A stretch of 64,000 nt of DNA, taken from contig CAZSNT010000039.1 of assembly GCA_964607765.1 (NCBI GenBank), positions 1-64,000 of the forward strand. The letters run 5' to 3'. Under the pieces are notes generated by a model. The model ran no database searches. It was not told the DNA's origin and saw nothing but the letters and a program-made list of their open reading frames with translations. This document shows, piece after piece, positions 8,282-16,703 of this stretch (position 1 is its first letter; every line of letters begins with the position of its first letter). The position numbers and the translations under genes are program-made. The stretch is from CAZSNT01 sp964607765. Lineage in GTDB: Bacteria > Verrucomicrobiota > Lentisphaeria > Oligosphaerales > JABHEG01.

Positions 8282-9357
8282 GCGTTTTCTTCGGCGATGA
8301 CCATGACGTCTTCGGGCGCAACGGAAACAGAGAGCCCGCCGCTGCATTCCAGTTCGACGCGAGGGTTGAGTCGGTAGGCTTTGAGCTTGAGCCCTTGGGC
8401 CGCCTCCAGCTGATACTCCGCTGCCTCGCCCAAGTAGGCAGATTCCAGCAGCTCGGCCGTGAACCGATTCACTTGCTCCCGCTCGCCGTCTGTGGCCGTG
8501 AGCTGAAGTACTTCGGGGCGCAGGCAGACTGTGACGTCCTGGCCTGGTTGCAGTCCCTGCTCGTCCGGACTGGCGCGCAACTGCCCGAGTGCAGTGTCCA
8601 GCACCACATGTCCGGCAGTGTTCTGCAGTACCTTCGCCGGGAGGAAGTTAGTTTCACCGATGAAGCTGGCCACGAACGTGTTGCAGGGCCGGCGATAGAC
8701 CTGACGGGGCGTGCCGGTCTGCAACAGCACGCCGGCGTCGAGAACGGCCACCCGGTCAGCCATGCTCAGAGCCTCTTTGCGGTCGTGGGTGACGTAGACA
8801 GCGGTCAGTCCGCTGTCTTTGCAGATGCGCCTGATCTCGGCGCGCATGTCGTGTCTGAGTTTGGCGTCCAGGTTGGCGAGCGGCTCGTCGAGCAGCAGAC
8901 AACGCGGCTCGACCACCAGCGTGCGTGCCAGCGCTACACGCTGTTGCTGCCCACCGGAGAGCTCGTGCGGCTTGCGCTGTGCCAGGTCCCGGATCTGAAC
9001 GTGTTCGAGGGCGGCGGCCACTTTCGCTTTGCGCTCCGCTTTGCTCAACGGCTGTGTTTCCAGGCCGAAAGCAACGTTCTGGGACACGCTCATGTGCGGC
9101 CAGAGCGCGTAGCCCTGGAACACCATGGCAGCGTTGCGCTTGTGCGGCGCCACACCGGCGACGTCCGTGCCGTCGAACAGAATGCGCCCCGAATCGAGCG
9201 TTTCCAGACCCGCGAGCACCCGTAGCAGCGTTGTCTTGCCGCACCCGGAGGGACCCAACAGGAAGAACAACTCGCCGCTTTGGATGTGCAGCGAGACGGC
9301 TTTGAGGGCCTGGACAGCCCCGAAACTCTTGCCGGCCTGCTCAATGACGACGTTCAT
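8272..9357 (-). CDS. ABC importer ATP-binding protein (PotA/UgpC/FbpC-like), orphan
   Basis: A protein of 361 residues. Walker A GPSGCGKTT, Q-loop VFQGYALWPHMSV, signature LSGGQQQRVALAR, Walker B CLLLDEPLANLD and the switch His in VTHD are all intact. The last 120 residues form the TOBE-type regulatory domain found in ATPases for polyamine, sugar, phosphonate and iron importers. The substrate cannot be told from the sequence. No permease or binding protein gene is adjacent, so it may serve permeases encoded elsewhere. Its coding end overlaps coaX by 10 bp on the opposite strand, and the gene upstream of it in the same direction is 21 bp away. Confidence 0.9.
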   Translation of the reverse strand: MNVVIEQAGKSFGAVQALKAVSLHIQSGELFFLLGPSGCGKTTLLRVLAGLETLDSGRILFDGTDVAGVAPHKRNAAMVFQGYALWPHMSVSQNVAFGLETQPLSKAERKAKVAAALEHVQIRDLAQRKPHELSGGQQQRVALARTLVVEPRCLLLDEPLANLDAKLRHDMRAEIRRICKDSGLTAVYVTHDRKEALSMADRVAVLDAGVLLQTGTPRQVYRRPCNTFVASFIGETNFLPAKVLQNTAGHVVLDTALGQLRASPDEQGLQPGQDVTVCLRPEVLQLTATDGEREQVNRFTAELLESAYLGEAAEYQLEAAQGLKLKAYRLNPRVELECSGGLSVSVAPEDVMVIAEENAQT

Positions 9358-9378
9358 GGCTGGGCCTCTGCATCGTGT

Positions 9379-10563
9379 TCAGGGCGACGGCTTGGCTGCG
9401 GCCACGGTTGCTGCCGGGGCAACGCCTTGCGACAGTTCCGTCAGCTTGCGGTGCAAGCGCGATGATTGGTCGAGATAGCGCTGGTAGGAGTACGTCAGCG
9501 GTCCCACAGGCGGGGCGAGCGAGAGCAGAGGATTCTTGCGCTTCCGCTCCACTGTCCGGTATCCCTCCAGGCTCAGGGCATGGCGTAATTGCTGATGTGC
9601 GGGCAGATCGAAGGCGCCGATGCAGCCGTCAACGTAGTCGAGGTACTCGTTCACCTTCCCGCAGGCTGCGCCCAGCGGCATGGTTTGCAGATAGGAAAAC
9701 GAGTGCCACTCCTCCAAGTTCGCGTCGTCCGTGCCTCGCAGATTGTAGAAGTCCAAGCCCGCCAGGCGCTCGAGTGTCAGGCTCATACGGAACCAACGTT
9801 TTGATATGGGGTGGCACAGCTGGCGCAATTGCCGTGCCTGCTTTGGTGTGACGGTGTCCTCGCCCGCTATCTCCCCAGCGATCCCCAAGATGAGCTTCTC
9901 GCCACTCAAAGCGCCGACCGTGTTGACCAGAAACGGCTCGCCGAGAAGGCGCGCATTGAGCTGCTTGGCGGCCAGCAGGTCTTGCCTCGTGGCGTTGAAA
10001 TCGTCGCGGTACCAGTGCACGACTGCCTGCAGGCACAGCAGGTCCACGCCGTGTTCGAGCGCTACCAGGAACGGGTGCCGGATTCCGGCGTAGGAGGCCC
10101 GCGTGCGGTAGTCAAGCGATGCGCAGACGGGGGCACGGGCGATCGTTCGGAACATGTCAACCCAACGCGCGTGTGCCTGGAGGAAATCCTCAGCCTTCCT
10201 GCAGGACTCCTCGTCCACATGTTCCGGGCCGCGGAGGCGGCGGTCCAGCATGGGTATGCCCCTGCGGTCCTGTGCGAAGCGCGGGCTGCTGATGTAGTCG
10301 GAGCGTTCGAGGAGGGCGTCCCGGTACGTGTTCGCGGCATTGTCGGCGGCGGCCGCCGCCGGCAGGTAAGCAGAGAGCTCGGCGATGTTCACCGGATGGC
10401 CGGCTTGAGTGTAGCCTCGGAGACGTTGCTCGAGCTGCCACGCCGCGATCTTGCCCCAGATCGTGATGGCCACACAGACGAGCGCTGCGGCTGCCAAAGT
10501 GCCGAGAAGCACGCGGCGGCTGTGTTTGCTGCTAAAATGGGCCGGTCGCTTTGGCGCTGTCAC
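9379..10563 (-). CDS. Membrane-anchored protein of unknown function
   Basis: A protein of 394 residues with a short basic N terminus, one membrane segment (VLLGTLAAAALVCVAITIW) and a long, mostly helical extracytoplasmic domain. I recognise no family or catalytic motif. Ala/Arg-rich helices with regular spacing (VNIAELSAYLPAAAAADNAAN, and repeated RQL/ARQL patterns) suggest an alpha-solenoid-like fold. The GTG start overlaps the stop codon of a short upstream reading frame (GTGA) that resembles the tail of a sugar-type oxidoreductase, so translation may once have been coupled to a full gene there. It lies 21 bp upstream of the ABC ATPase gene. Confidence 0.6.
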   Translation of the reverse strand: MTAPKRPAHFSSKHSRRVLLGTLAAAALVCVAITIWGKIAAWQLEQRLRGYTQAGHPVNIAELSAYLPAAAAADNAANTYRDALLERSDYISSPRFAQDRRGIPMLDRRLRGPEHVDEESCRKAEDFLQAHARWVDMFRTIARAPVCASLDYRTRASYAGIRHPFLVALEHGVDLLCLQAVVHWYRDDFNATRQDLLAAKQLNARLLGEPFLVNTVGALSGEKLILGIAGEIAGEDTVTPKQARQLRQLCHPISKRWFRMSLTLERLAGLDFYNLRGTDDANLEEWHSFSYLQTMPLGAACGKVNEYLDYVDGCIGAFDLPAHQQLRHALSLEGYRTVERKRKNPLLSLAPPVGPLTYSYQRYLDQSSRLHRKLTELSQGVAPAATVAAAKPSP

Positions 10564-10673
10564 TGATCCGTACTGACTTCCTCGTCCGCGTTCGCGGAGC
10601 GGCAGATGCCGTCCAGGATCTTCTGAACGGCCAGGCCCGCTTCTCCCGGGGCCGCGGGGAGCCTGCCCTGCAG
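10560..10673 (-). pseudogene. Relic of a Gfo/Idh/MocA-family oxidoreductase C terminus
   Basis: About 37 codons ending at the TGA of 10562-10560 read ...GEAGLAVQKILDGICRSANADEEV..., which closely resembles the usual closing helix of Gfo/Idh/MocA oxidoreductases (G-L-x-V-x-x-I-L-x-A-I-Y-x-S-A-x-x-G-x-x-V). The upstream part of this frame does not look like coding sequence and no start codon with a ribosome site is seen. The intact oxidoreductase gene 65 bp upstream ends by itself in another frame, so this is probably the leftover tail of a second, deleted copy. Its stop overlaps the next GTG start. Identification rests on a short stretch, hence the modest confidence. Confidence 0.45.
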
Positions 10674-10737
10674 GCAGCGGTTCGGCCGAAAAGCATAGCC
10701 TACAGCTCGGGCGGAGAGAGTCAAGTGGGGGGCAGAC

Positions 10738-11790
10738 TCAACGCAGGTCGGCTGCGCTGTACCCCGCCGCGCCCAGCAGTTCGTCACAGTCGATCCTGCG
10801 GCCTTGAGCGGCAGCGGTCAACAGCGTGTCGGTGAGCAGCGCGACCCGGGCGCCGAAGATCAGCGGCACCCGGTTCACCCGTGCGCGGCCCCGGATCAGC
10901 TTGACGAAATTGTCACAGGGGCTGCGCGGGTAGTTTCTGGGCGGGGTGGTAGAGACTTCAGTCGGAGCCTTGCCGTGCGGACGGTGGATCAGGCTGTTGC
11001 CGTAGAACACCAAGTCGCCCTTTGCGCCCCGGATTCGGACATCGTCAGTGAAGCCACCGATCGTGTCGCCAACGATGATGATCCGTCCGCCTGCACCGTT
11101 CTCCAACTCGACGCTGAACAGCCCGTTGATCTGCACCTGCTTCTCCTCGCCGTGGTAGAACGTGTCGACACTGCCCTCCGCGCTTCTCGGGAGCAGGTCC
11201 GTCATCCAGAGAAGAACGTCCTGGTAGTGGCTGCCGGAGTCGTTGATCTGGCCGCCGCCGGAGAACGCCGGGTCTCCGCGCCAGGTCCGCCCCGACCAGT
11301 CTTGCGCCATGTAGACGTAGAAAGACTGCACGTCGCCGATCACGCCCTTGCGAATCAGCTCGCGAGCCTTGATGTAACAGCCCTGGTAGTGGCGCTGGTA
11401 GTGCAGCACCGCAATGCAGTCGTTCGCGTCGGCCAGCTGCGCAATCTCCACCGCGTTCGCGGCGCCGCAGACCATGGGCTTCTCGATCAACATGTGCTTG
11501 CCGCGCTCCAACGCGTACCTGGCGTGCTCGTAGTGCGGAATGTGCGGCGTGAAGATCCCGACGGCGTCCAGGTCCAGGTCGTCGACCATGGCGCGGTAGC
11601 CGTTCGGCGTGTCGTAACGGGCGAACTTGTGGCCCAGGACCTGTTCCAGGTTGTCCAGGCGGGCCGGGTTAATGTCCGCTGCCGCCACGACGTCGAGGCC
11701 AAGCTCGTGGTTCGCCAGCTCCCGGATCCTGTGAGTCCCTGCGCCGCCGCAGCCGATCGCTCCGAATCGGATCGCGCCCTTGGTTGCCAC
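10738..11790 (-). CDS. Gfo/Idh/MocA-family NAD(P)-dependent oxidoreductase
   Basis: A protein of 350 residues. The N terminus is a Rossmann fold (RFGAIGCGGAGTHRI), followed by VVAAADINPARLD, GIFTPHIPHYEHARYALERGK and the family signature LIEKPMVCG with the conserved Lys. The C-terminal domain contains DWSGRTWRGDPAFSGGGQINDSGSHYQDVLLWM, quoted in part, where the Gly-Gly-x-x-x-Asp-x-Gly-x-H pattern is typical of sugar and inositol dehydrogenases (residues about 165-185). The substrate is probably a sugar or sugar derivative but is not determinable. Members are abundant in glycan-degrading PVC bacteria. It is followed by a relic of a similar gene. Confidence 0.9.
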   Translation of the reverse strand: MATKGAIRFGAIGCGGAGTHRIRELANHELGLDVVAAADINPARLDNLEQVLGHKFARYDTPNGYRAMVDDLDLDAVGIFTPHIPHYEHARYALERGKHMLIEKPMVCGAANAVEIAQLADANDCIAVLHYQRHYQGCYIKARELIRKGVIGDVQSFYVYMAQDWSGRTWRGDPAFSGGGQINDSGSHYQDVLLWMTDLLPRSAEGSVDTFYHGEEKQVQINGLFSVELENGAGGRIIIVGDTIGGFTDDVRIRGAKGDLVFYGNSLIHRPHGKAPTEVSTTPPRNYPRSPCDNFVKLIRGRARVNRVPLIFGARVALLTDTLLTAAAQGRRIDCDELLGAAGYSAADLR

Positions 11791-11872
11791 TGCTCGTCCT
11801 CCTTCTGCTGAGTCGGACCGTCACAAACGTGAGGGGTCACGCCCCAAGAGTCAAGGCATTCGGCACGTGGGA

Positions 11873-12883
11873 TCACAATGTCGGTTTGCGCTGTATCCCG
11901 AGTCCGCACGAGCCGACCTCGATGACCGGGGGTTGCATCGTGGCGCGGAATACGCATGAGCGGCGCGCGGCCGGGTCACGGATGACCTCGAACCCCGAAT
12001 CAGCGTCGAGCACGACGGTGAGCGACAGCGCGTTGACCGGTACCAACCCGCGGAGCTCCGTCCTGTACCCCCTCTCAGTCGTCTGCAGTTCCGCGAGCGG
12101 CAGCGACCAGGCGACCTGCACGGTATCGCCACACACCGCGCCGTCGCGGACAGGCATTCGTACGACGAACTTGCCACGGCCTCGCGTGTCGAAATCCGCA
12201 CGCTCGCCGTCAATCAGCACGGACTGGACGCTGCCTCGGGGATGGGGCAGCGTCATGACGGTTTCGCTTGCCCGAGGCGCGCCCGGGGTCAAGGTCAGGC
12301 TTGTTGAGGCAATGATCCTCGAATCGGCAGTGATCCGCCACTCGTCCTGCTGACGCGCTCCGGACGCGTGCGGCCGAGACTGCCCCACCAGCGCGTACAG
12401 TCCGAATGCCAGCACCAGCCCGATGCCGCCGTGCCACACCGTCCGCTCCAGCCTGCTCAACGCAGACGGGCCCCGTATCGCTGCCGCGGCGATGGGGCCG
12501 CCGCCCTGTTCGGCGCCGGGGGCGGCAGCGGATCCGGTCGCCCGCAGTTCGGCGCGGAGTTGCGCCATTTCGCGCATGACGTTGAGCTTGGTGTTGGCCA
12601 TCCAGTACCAGAGCTTGATCAGCGTCTGCCCCTGCATTGCGACCAGGAACACCACGGCATACAGGATCATCAGTTTCGTGCTGTGTGCCTGCAGGAACAG
12701 GGCCATGCACACGAGCGCGAGTCCGGTAAGGAACGTCAGGTAGCCGAGCGTGAGGCGCTCAACCGTGCGCAGGCTCGCGCAGAACCCGTCGGCGGCCCGA
12801 CGCCTTGCCTCGCGTGAGCGGTCCGCATCGTAACGTCCGTCCGCGTTCAGGGCTTGGCCGATGTTGTTGTCAAGTCTGTCCAT
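11873..12883 (-). CDS. Membrane protein partner of ECF sigma factor, possible unconventional anti-sigma (DUF6768-like N terminus)
   Basis: A protein of 336 residues whose start overlaps the upstream ECF sigma gene by 14 bp. Two membrane segments lie at about residues 45-95 (LGYLTFLTGLALVCMALFLQ and LMILYAVVFLVAMQ), followed by KLWYWMANTKLNVMREM, which resembles the DUF6768 family often found beside sigma factors. An Ala/Gly-rich linker, a third segment (GGIGLVLAFGLYALVG) and a 150-residue beta-rich extracytoplasmic domain come next. The layout suggests a sensor that holds or releases the sigma factor. No zinc-binding anti-sigma motif is present, so that role is inference from the overlap alone. 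Confidence 0.65.
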   Translation of the reverse strand: MDRLDNNIGQALNADGRYDADRSREARRRAADGFCASLRTVERLTLGYLTFLTGLALVCMALFLQAHSTKLMILYAVVFLVAMQGQTLIKLWYWMANTKLNVMREMAQLRAELRATGSAAAPGAEQGGGPIAAAAIRGPSALSRLERTVWHGGIGLVLAFGLYALVGQSRPHASGARQQDEWRITADSRIIASTSLTLTPGAPRASETVMTLPHPRGSVQSVLIDGERADFDTRGRGKFVVRMPVRDGAVCGDTVQVAWSLPLAELQTTERGYRTELRGLVPVNALSLTVVLDADSGFEVIRDPAARRSCVFRATMQPPVIEVGSCGLGIQRKPTL

Positions 12884-13424
12884 CTGTCACCTCCAGCACG
12901 GCTCGAAGTCGCTCTCTTGCCTTGAACAGTCGAGATTTGACCGTGCCCCTGGGGATCTGGAGCACCTCGGCTATCTCGATGGTGTCGAAGCCTTCCACAT
13001 AATGCAGGTTGAGCAGCGCCCGATCCGCGCCGGGCAGCTCGCTCATGGCGGACCTGAGATCCCGGGCATTCCGTCGGATCTCGGCGACGTGCGCTTTGGC
13101 CTGCTCGGCTGTCTCAACGAATGCCTTGTCGCTGTCGCGCCGTCGCGTGCGGCGCCGGATCCAGTCCGTACTCTTGTTGCTCGCGATGCGATAGGCCCAG
13201 GCCGGGAAGGCGTTGGGATCGGCGATGCGGTGTATGCCTCTGCTGATCGCAATCCACGTCTCCTGTGCGACATCCCAGGCCGCCTGCTCGTCGCCGGTCA
13301 GGCGCCAAGCGTGGCGCCAGAGCCGTTCGTGCCAGCGCCCGACAAGCTGTTCGAACGCGGCCGGGTCGCGTTGCTGACAGCGCAGCACCAGCGCTCCGTC
13401 CTGGATGTCGTCTCGACGTTGCAT
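12870..13424 (-). CDS. ECF-type RNA polymerase sigma factor
   Basis: A protein of 184 residues. Region 2 is clear: LVLRCQQRDPAAFEQLVGRWHERLWRHAWRL (residues about 13-43) and DVAQETWIAISRGIHRI, with the region 2.4 helix FPAWAYRIASNKSTDWIRRR. Region 4 follows: SELPGADRALLNLHYVEGFDTIEIAEVLQIPRGTVKSRLFKARERLR (residues about 125-172). The ATG is ten bases after TTATACTGTA, a good -10 element, leaving an almost leaderless transcript. It overlaps a membrane protein gene downstream and is divergent from the vWA operon. Confidence 0.93.
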   Translation of the reverse strand: MQRRDDIQDGALVLRCQQRDPAAFEQLVGRWHERLWRHAWRLTGDEQAAWDVAQETWIAISRGIHRIADPNAFPAWAYRIASNKSTDWIRRRTRRRDSDKAFVETAEQAKAHVAEIRRNARDLRSAMSELPGADRALLNLHYVEGFDTIEIAEVLQIPRGTVKSRLFKARERLRAVLEVTDGQT

Positions 13425-13433
13425 GGTTGTTAC

Positions 13434-13439
13434 AGTATA
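13434..13439 (-). promoter_or_regulatory. -10 element TATACT immediately before the ECF sigma start
   Basis: Reading the minus strand, TTATACTGTAACAACC runs into the ATG at 13424. A start point seven or so bases after TATACT would fall about three bases before the ATG, so the mRNA would be leaderless or nearly so; no Shine-Dalgarno sequence fits in the gap. I could not identify a clear -35 element. The same ten bases (TACAGTATAA on the plus strand) occur before the Ser/Thr kinase gene at 54.88 kb. Confidence 0.5.
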
Positions 13440-13668
13440 AGTCGTGTGAGGAAGGCGTGCGGTTCAGACACGCACAGAAAAGCGCGTGCGATCGCACTCG
13501 CCGCCGCGTGACCAGGGGGTTGCCGATGACACTTTTTTTACAACCGTTTTACCTGCCCGTGGCAATCGGTTGCTGCGTCGGGCGTATCGTGGTAGTGGAA
13601 AGCGGAAGTGCGGCTGTCGCACAGCATCCGCACGGATCGTGAGTCTGAACCCAAGGAGGACCGTTGAC

Positions 13669-15015
13669 ATGACTACCAGATCTTTGACACTGATCCCCAC
13701 CGCCCTGTTCGCCGTCACTTTGTTCACGGGCGGCTTGTGCAGCCCGGCCTCTGGCAAGGGCGTGATCTGCAGGGTTGAGCTCGAACGGGATGTGCTCTAC
13801 TCCGGGAAGGCGCAGAACGCGATCGTCAAAGTGCTGCTCGACGCGCCGCCCGCGCCGCGCGAGACGGAACGGCCGCCGGTCAACCTGGCCGTTGTCCTCG
13901 ACCGGTCCGGGTCCATGAGCGGCGTGAAGCTGCAGAAAGCGAAGGAGGCAGCCGTGGCCGCACTGCGGCGGCTGAGTCGCGGCGACCTGTTCTCGCTGGT
14001 CATTTACGATCATCGGGTTGAGACACTCGTTCCGGTTCAGAGCGCAGCCAACGCGGAGTGGATCGAGGCGCGGATCAACAGTATTCAAGCCGGCGGGAAC
14101 ACCGCTCTGTTCGGCGGCGTGAGTCAAGGCGCGGCGGAGGTGCGCAAGCACGTGCAGGACGGCAGGTACACGCATCGCATCATTCTGCTCTCGGACGGGC
14201 TCGCGAACGTCGGACCCAGCGCGCCGGCTGACCTCGGCCGGTTGGGTTCGGCGTTGATCAAAGAGGGAATCTCCGTCAGCACGGTGGGAGTCGGCACGGA
14301 CTATAACGAGGATCTGATGACGGAGCTGTCCCGGCGCAGCGACGGAAACTCCTACTTCGTGGAGTCCAGCCAGGACTTGCCGCGGATCTTCGCCGCGGAG
14401 CTGGGCGATGTGCTCAGCGTGGTGGCGCGCAAAGTGACGATCGAGGTGGAGTGCCCGAATGGTGTACGGCCCGTGCGCATTATCGGCCGCGACGGCCGCA
14501 TCGAGGGCAACCGCATCAACCTGTTCCTGAACCAGCTCTACGGCGGGCAGGAGAAGTTCGCGCTGCTGGAAGTCGCCGTCTCCCCCGCCGAGGCGGACGA
14601 GTCGCGCGAAATCGCCGTGGCACACTGCACCTACGAGAACGCCCTCACTCAGAAGCAGGAGAGCTCGAGTGCGCGGGCCAGCGTCAGCTTCAGCCCCAGC
14701 AGGAAGAAGGTGGAAACCTCGGTCGACAAGCAGGTGCAGGCCGAGTACACTCTCAATGAGGCCGCGCTCGTTCGTGACCAGGCAGTGGCGTTGGCGGACA
14801 AGGGCAAGAAGCAGGAAGCCGTGCAACTGATGCAGGCCAACAGCGTCAAGCTGCGTGCTTTGGGCAAGCAGTACGGAAATGACATGGTGGTCAGGCAGAG
14901 CGATGAGCTCTCGGTGGACGCGCAGGCGCTGGATCAGCGGGGTATGGACAAAGTGATGCGCAAGACCTACCGCACGAATAACCACCAGGTTTTCAACCAA
15001 CAGGAGAAGCCGTGA
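13669..15015 (+). CDS. Secreted von Willebrand factor A domain protein
   Basis: A protein of 448 residues. The start at 13669 has an excellent AAGGAGG site and gives a signal peptide (LTLIPTALFAVTLFTGGLCSPASG). The vWA domain begins around residue 70 and has an intact metal site: DRSGSMSG, then GNTALFGG with the Thr, and LLSDGLANVGP. The remaining 200 residues are beta-rich, then helical with many Gln, Lys and Glu residues, like the C termini of Ca-activated-channel-type (YfbK-like) vWA proteins. The last four bases overlap the start of a sensor kinase gene, so the vWA protein, kinase and regulator are probably one signalling operon. Confidence 0.88.
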   Translation: MTTRSLTLIPTALFAVTLFTGGLCSPASGKGVICRVELERDVLYSGKAQNAIVKVLLDAPPAPRETERPPVNLAVVLDRSGSMSGVKLQKAKEAAVAALRRLSRGDLFSLVIYDHRVETLVPVQSAANAEWIEARINSIQAGGNTALFGGVSQGAAEVRKHVQDGRYTHRIILLSDGLANVGPSAPADLGRLGSALIKEGISVSTVGVGTDYNEDLMTELSRRSDGNSYFVESSQDLPRIFAAELGDVLSVVARKVTIEVECPNGVRPVRIIGRDGRIEGNRINLFLNQLYGGQEKFALLEVAVSPAEADESREIAVAHCTYENALTQKQESSSARASVSFSPSRKKVETSVDKQVQAEYTLNEAALVRDQAVALADKGKKQEAVQLMQANSVKLRALGKQYGNDMVVRQSDELSVDAQALDQRGMDKVMRKTYRTNNHQVFNQQEKP

Positions 15016-16703
15016 GTCCGAAGAGGCGACGGACGCTGCTTGCCTACTGGCTTCTGCTCGTGGTGCCCACCCTCGTGATCGGGGGTTGGGCGCTGCGCCT
15101 GCTCGGGCACGAACAGGCACGGCTGCGCCAGCTTGCGGACTCCGCACTTACGGAGCGGGCCGGCATGGTCGCCGCGGACATCGCATTGGCCGTGGCCGAT
15201 GTGAAGCGGTCTCTGATGGACACACTCCGCGGGTTCCCGGATGGCGATTTGGCGCGTGCCTTGAAGCAATGGCGGCAGCACGACCCGTTCGTGCGCAACG
15301 TCTTCATGTGGCGCCGCGGCGAGGCCTTGATCCTGCCCAATCCGTCCCAGCCTGCAACGACGGAGGAAGAACGCTTCGTGCGCCGCTACGACCGTGTTTT
15401 CAACGGTCGTGTGCCGCTGGCCGCTGCTCCCGCGGACGCGCCTGCGCCTGCGGCGACTTACACGTCGAGCGCTCAGCTTTCGGTTCGGACCGGCCTGCGC
15501 CGCGGCTCCAAGCAGGTCTGGCAGCAGGCACCGGAACAGCCTGCGGCGGCCACGGCGCCCGAACATGGCTGGCTGACGTGGTTCTCCGAGAACTCGCTGT
15601 TCCTCCTCGGCTGGTTCGAGCCGAATGGTGGCGCGCCCATCCGCGGCGTGGAGATAGAGACCATGATGCTGTTGTCCCGGCTGACTCCCGCGTTACCAAC
15701 GGACGTGCCCGCGGACATGGCGTTCGCTCTGGTCGACGGCAGCGGGAATGTGCTGCATCAGACCGGGGCGCTCCCGATCGACGACACAACGCCGCGGGTT
15801 GCGTATGTACTGGTGGGGGCCGCGCTGCCGCACTGGCACGTCGCCGTCTACTCAGCCCGGCGGGAGAGCGGCCGCGGCCGGGCGTTCATCCTCCTGTCCG
15901 GAATGCTCGTGGCTGTGTTTGTTCTGACCATCCTCGTGGCGGGCTGGCTGCTGATCCGCGAGGCACACCGCAGCATTGTGGAAGCGACGCAGAAGACGTC
16001 GTTCGTGTCGAACGTCTCCCACGAGCTGAAGACGCCGCTCACGAGCATCCGGATGTATGCCGAGCTGCTGGGCGAGGGGAGGGTGGCTGACGACCGCAAG
16101 CGTGACCGCTACCTGCAGACCATTGTCAGTGAGAGCCGACGACTCACGCGCCTGATCAACAACGTGCTCGACTTCAGCCGGCTCGAGGAGGGCCGCAAAC
16201 GCTATCATCTGGAGAGTGTGGAGGTGACTGCTGTAATCGCCGGCCTGCTCGAGATGCAGTCGGTGCGCATCCGGGAAGCGGCCCTTGAGCTGAGCTCGAG
16301 CGTGCCGGAAGACGCGGGCACGGTCCACACGGATCGTGACGTGCTCGAGCAAGCGCTGCTGAATCTCATCGACAACGCCATCAAGTATGCCGCCGAGGGA
16401 GGAGTGCTCGAGCTGACTGTCGAGCCGGGTCGGAGCAAAGCCCGAATCACTGTACAGGATCGCGGTCCCGGTGTGCCGCGCGCCGACCGCGAACGCATCT
16501 TCGAGAAGTTCCACCGCGTGGACGATTCCCTGACAACGTCGAAGCCGGGATGCGGCTTGGGCCTGGCCATCGCGCGCAGGATGCTCCGCGATGTCGGCGG
16601 GGATCTCTTTTGCGAAGCCCGCAGAGGCGGCGGCGCACGGTTCGTCATCGTGCTGCCCGGAAGCGGAGACAAATCGGACCCGGGATCGGGAGCAGGGCTA
16701 TGA
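15012..16703 (+). CDS. Membrane sensor histidine kinase
   Basis: A protein of 563 residues with a GTG start overlapping the vWA stop codon (GTGA). One membrane segment sits at the N terminus (YWLLLVVPTLVIGGWALRLL) and one near residues 293-318 (FILLSGMLVAVFVLTILVAGWLLI), with a 270-residue periplasmic sensor between them that shows no family motif. The kinase core has the phospho-acceptor His337 in FVSNVSHELKTPLTSIRMYAE, the N box LLNLIDNAIKYA, DRGPGVP, FEKFHR and GLGLAIARRM. Its stop overlaps the ATG of the response regulator gene (ATGA), which is almost surely its partner. Confidence 0.93.
   Translation: MSPKRRRTLLAYWLLLVVPTLVIGGWALRLLGHEQARLRQLADSALTERAGMVAADIALAVADVKRSLMDTLRGFPDGDLARALKQWRQHDPFVRNVFMWRRGEALILPNPSQPATTEEERFVRRYDRVFNGRVPLAAAPADAPAPAATYTSSAQLSVRTGLRRGSKQVWQQAPEQPAAATAPEHGWLTWFSENSLFLLGWFEPNGGAPIRGVEIETMMLLSRLTPALPTDVPADMAFALVDGSGNVLHQTGALPIDDTTPRVAYVLVGAALPHWHVAVYSARRESGRGRAFILLSGMLVAVFVLTILVAGWLLIREAHRSIVEATQKTSFVSNVSHELKTPLTSIRMYAELLGEGRVADDRKRDRYLQTIVSESRRLTRLINNVLDFSRLEEGRKRYHLESVEVTAVIAGLLEMQSVRIREAALELSSSVPEDAGTVHTDRDVLEQALLNLIDNAIKYAAEGGVLELTVEPGRSKARITVQDRGPGVPRADRERIFEKFHRVDDSLTTSKPGCGLGLAIARRMLRDVGGDLFCEARRGGGARFVIVLPGSGDKSDPGSGAGL

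Noticed and set aside
13549..15147. 532-codon minus-strand frame opposite the vWA gene
   Set aside because: Antisense of a well-supported operon gene; composition (Arg, His, Gln) is typical of a shadow frame.
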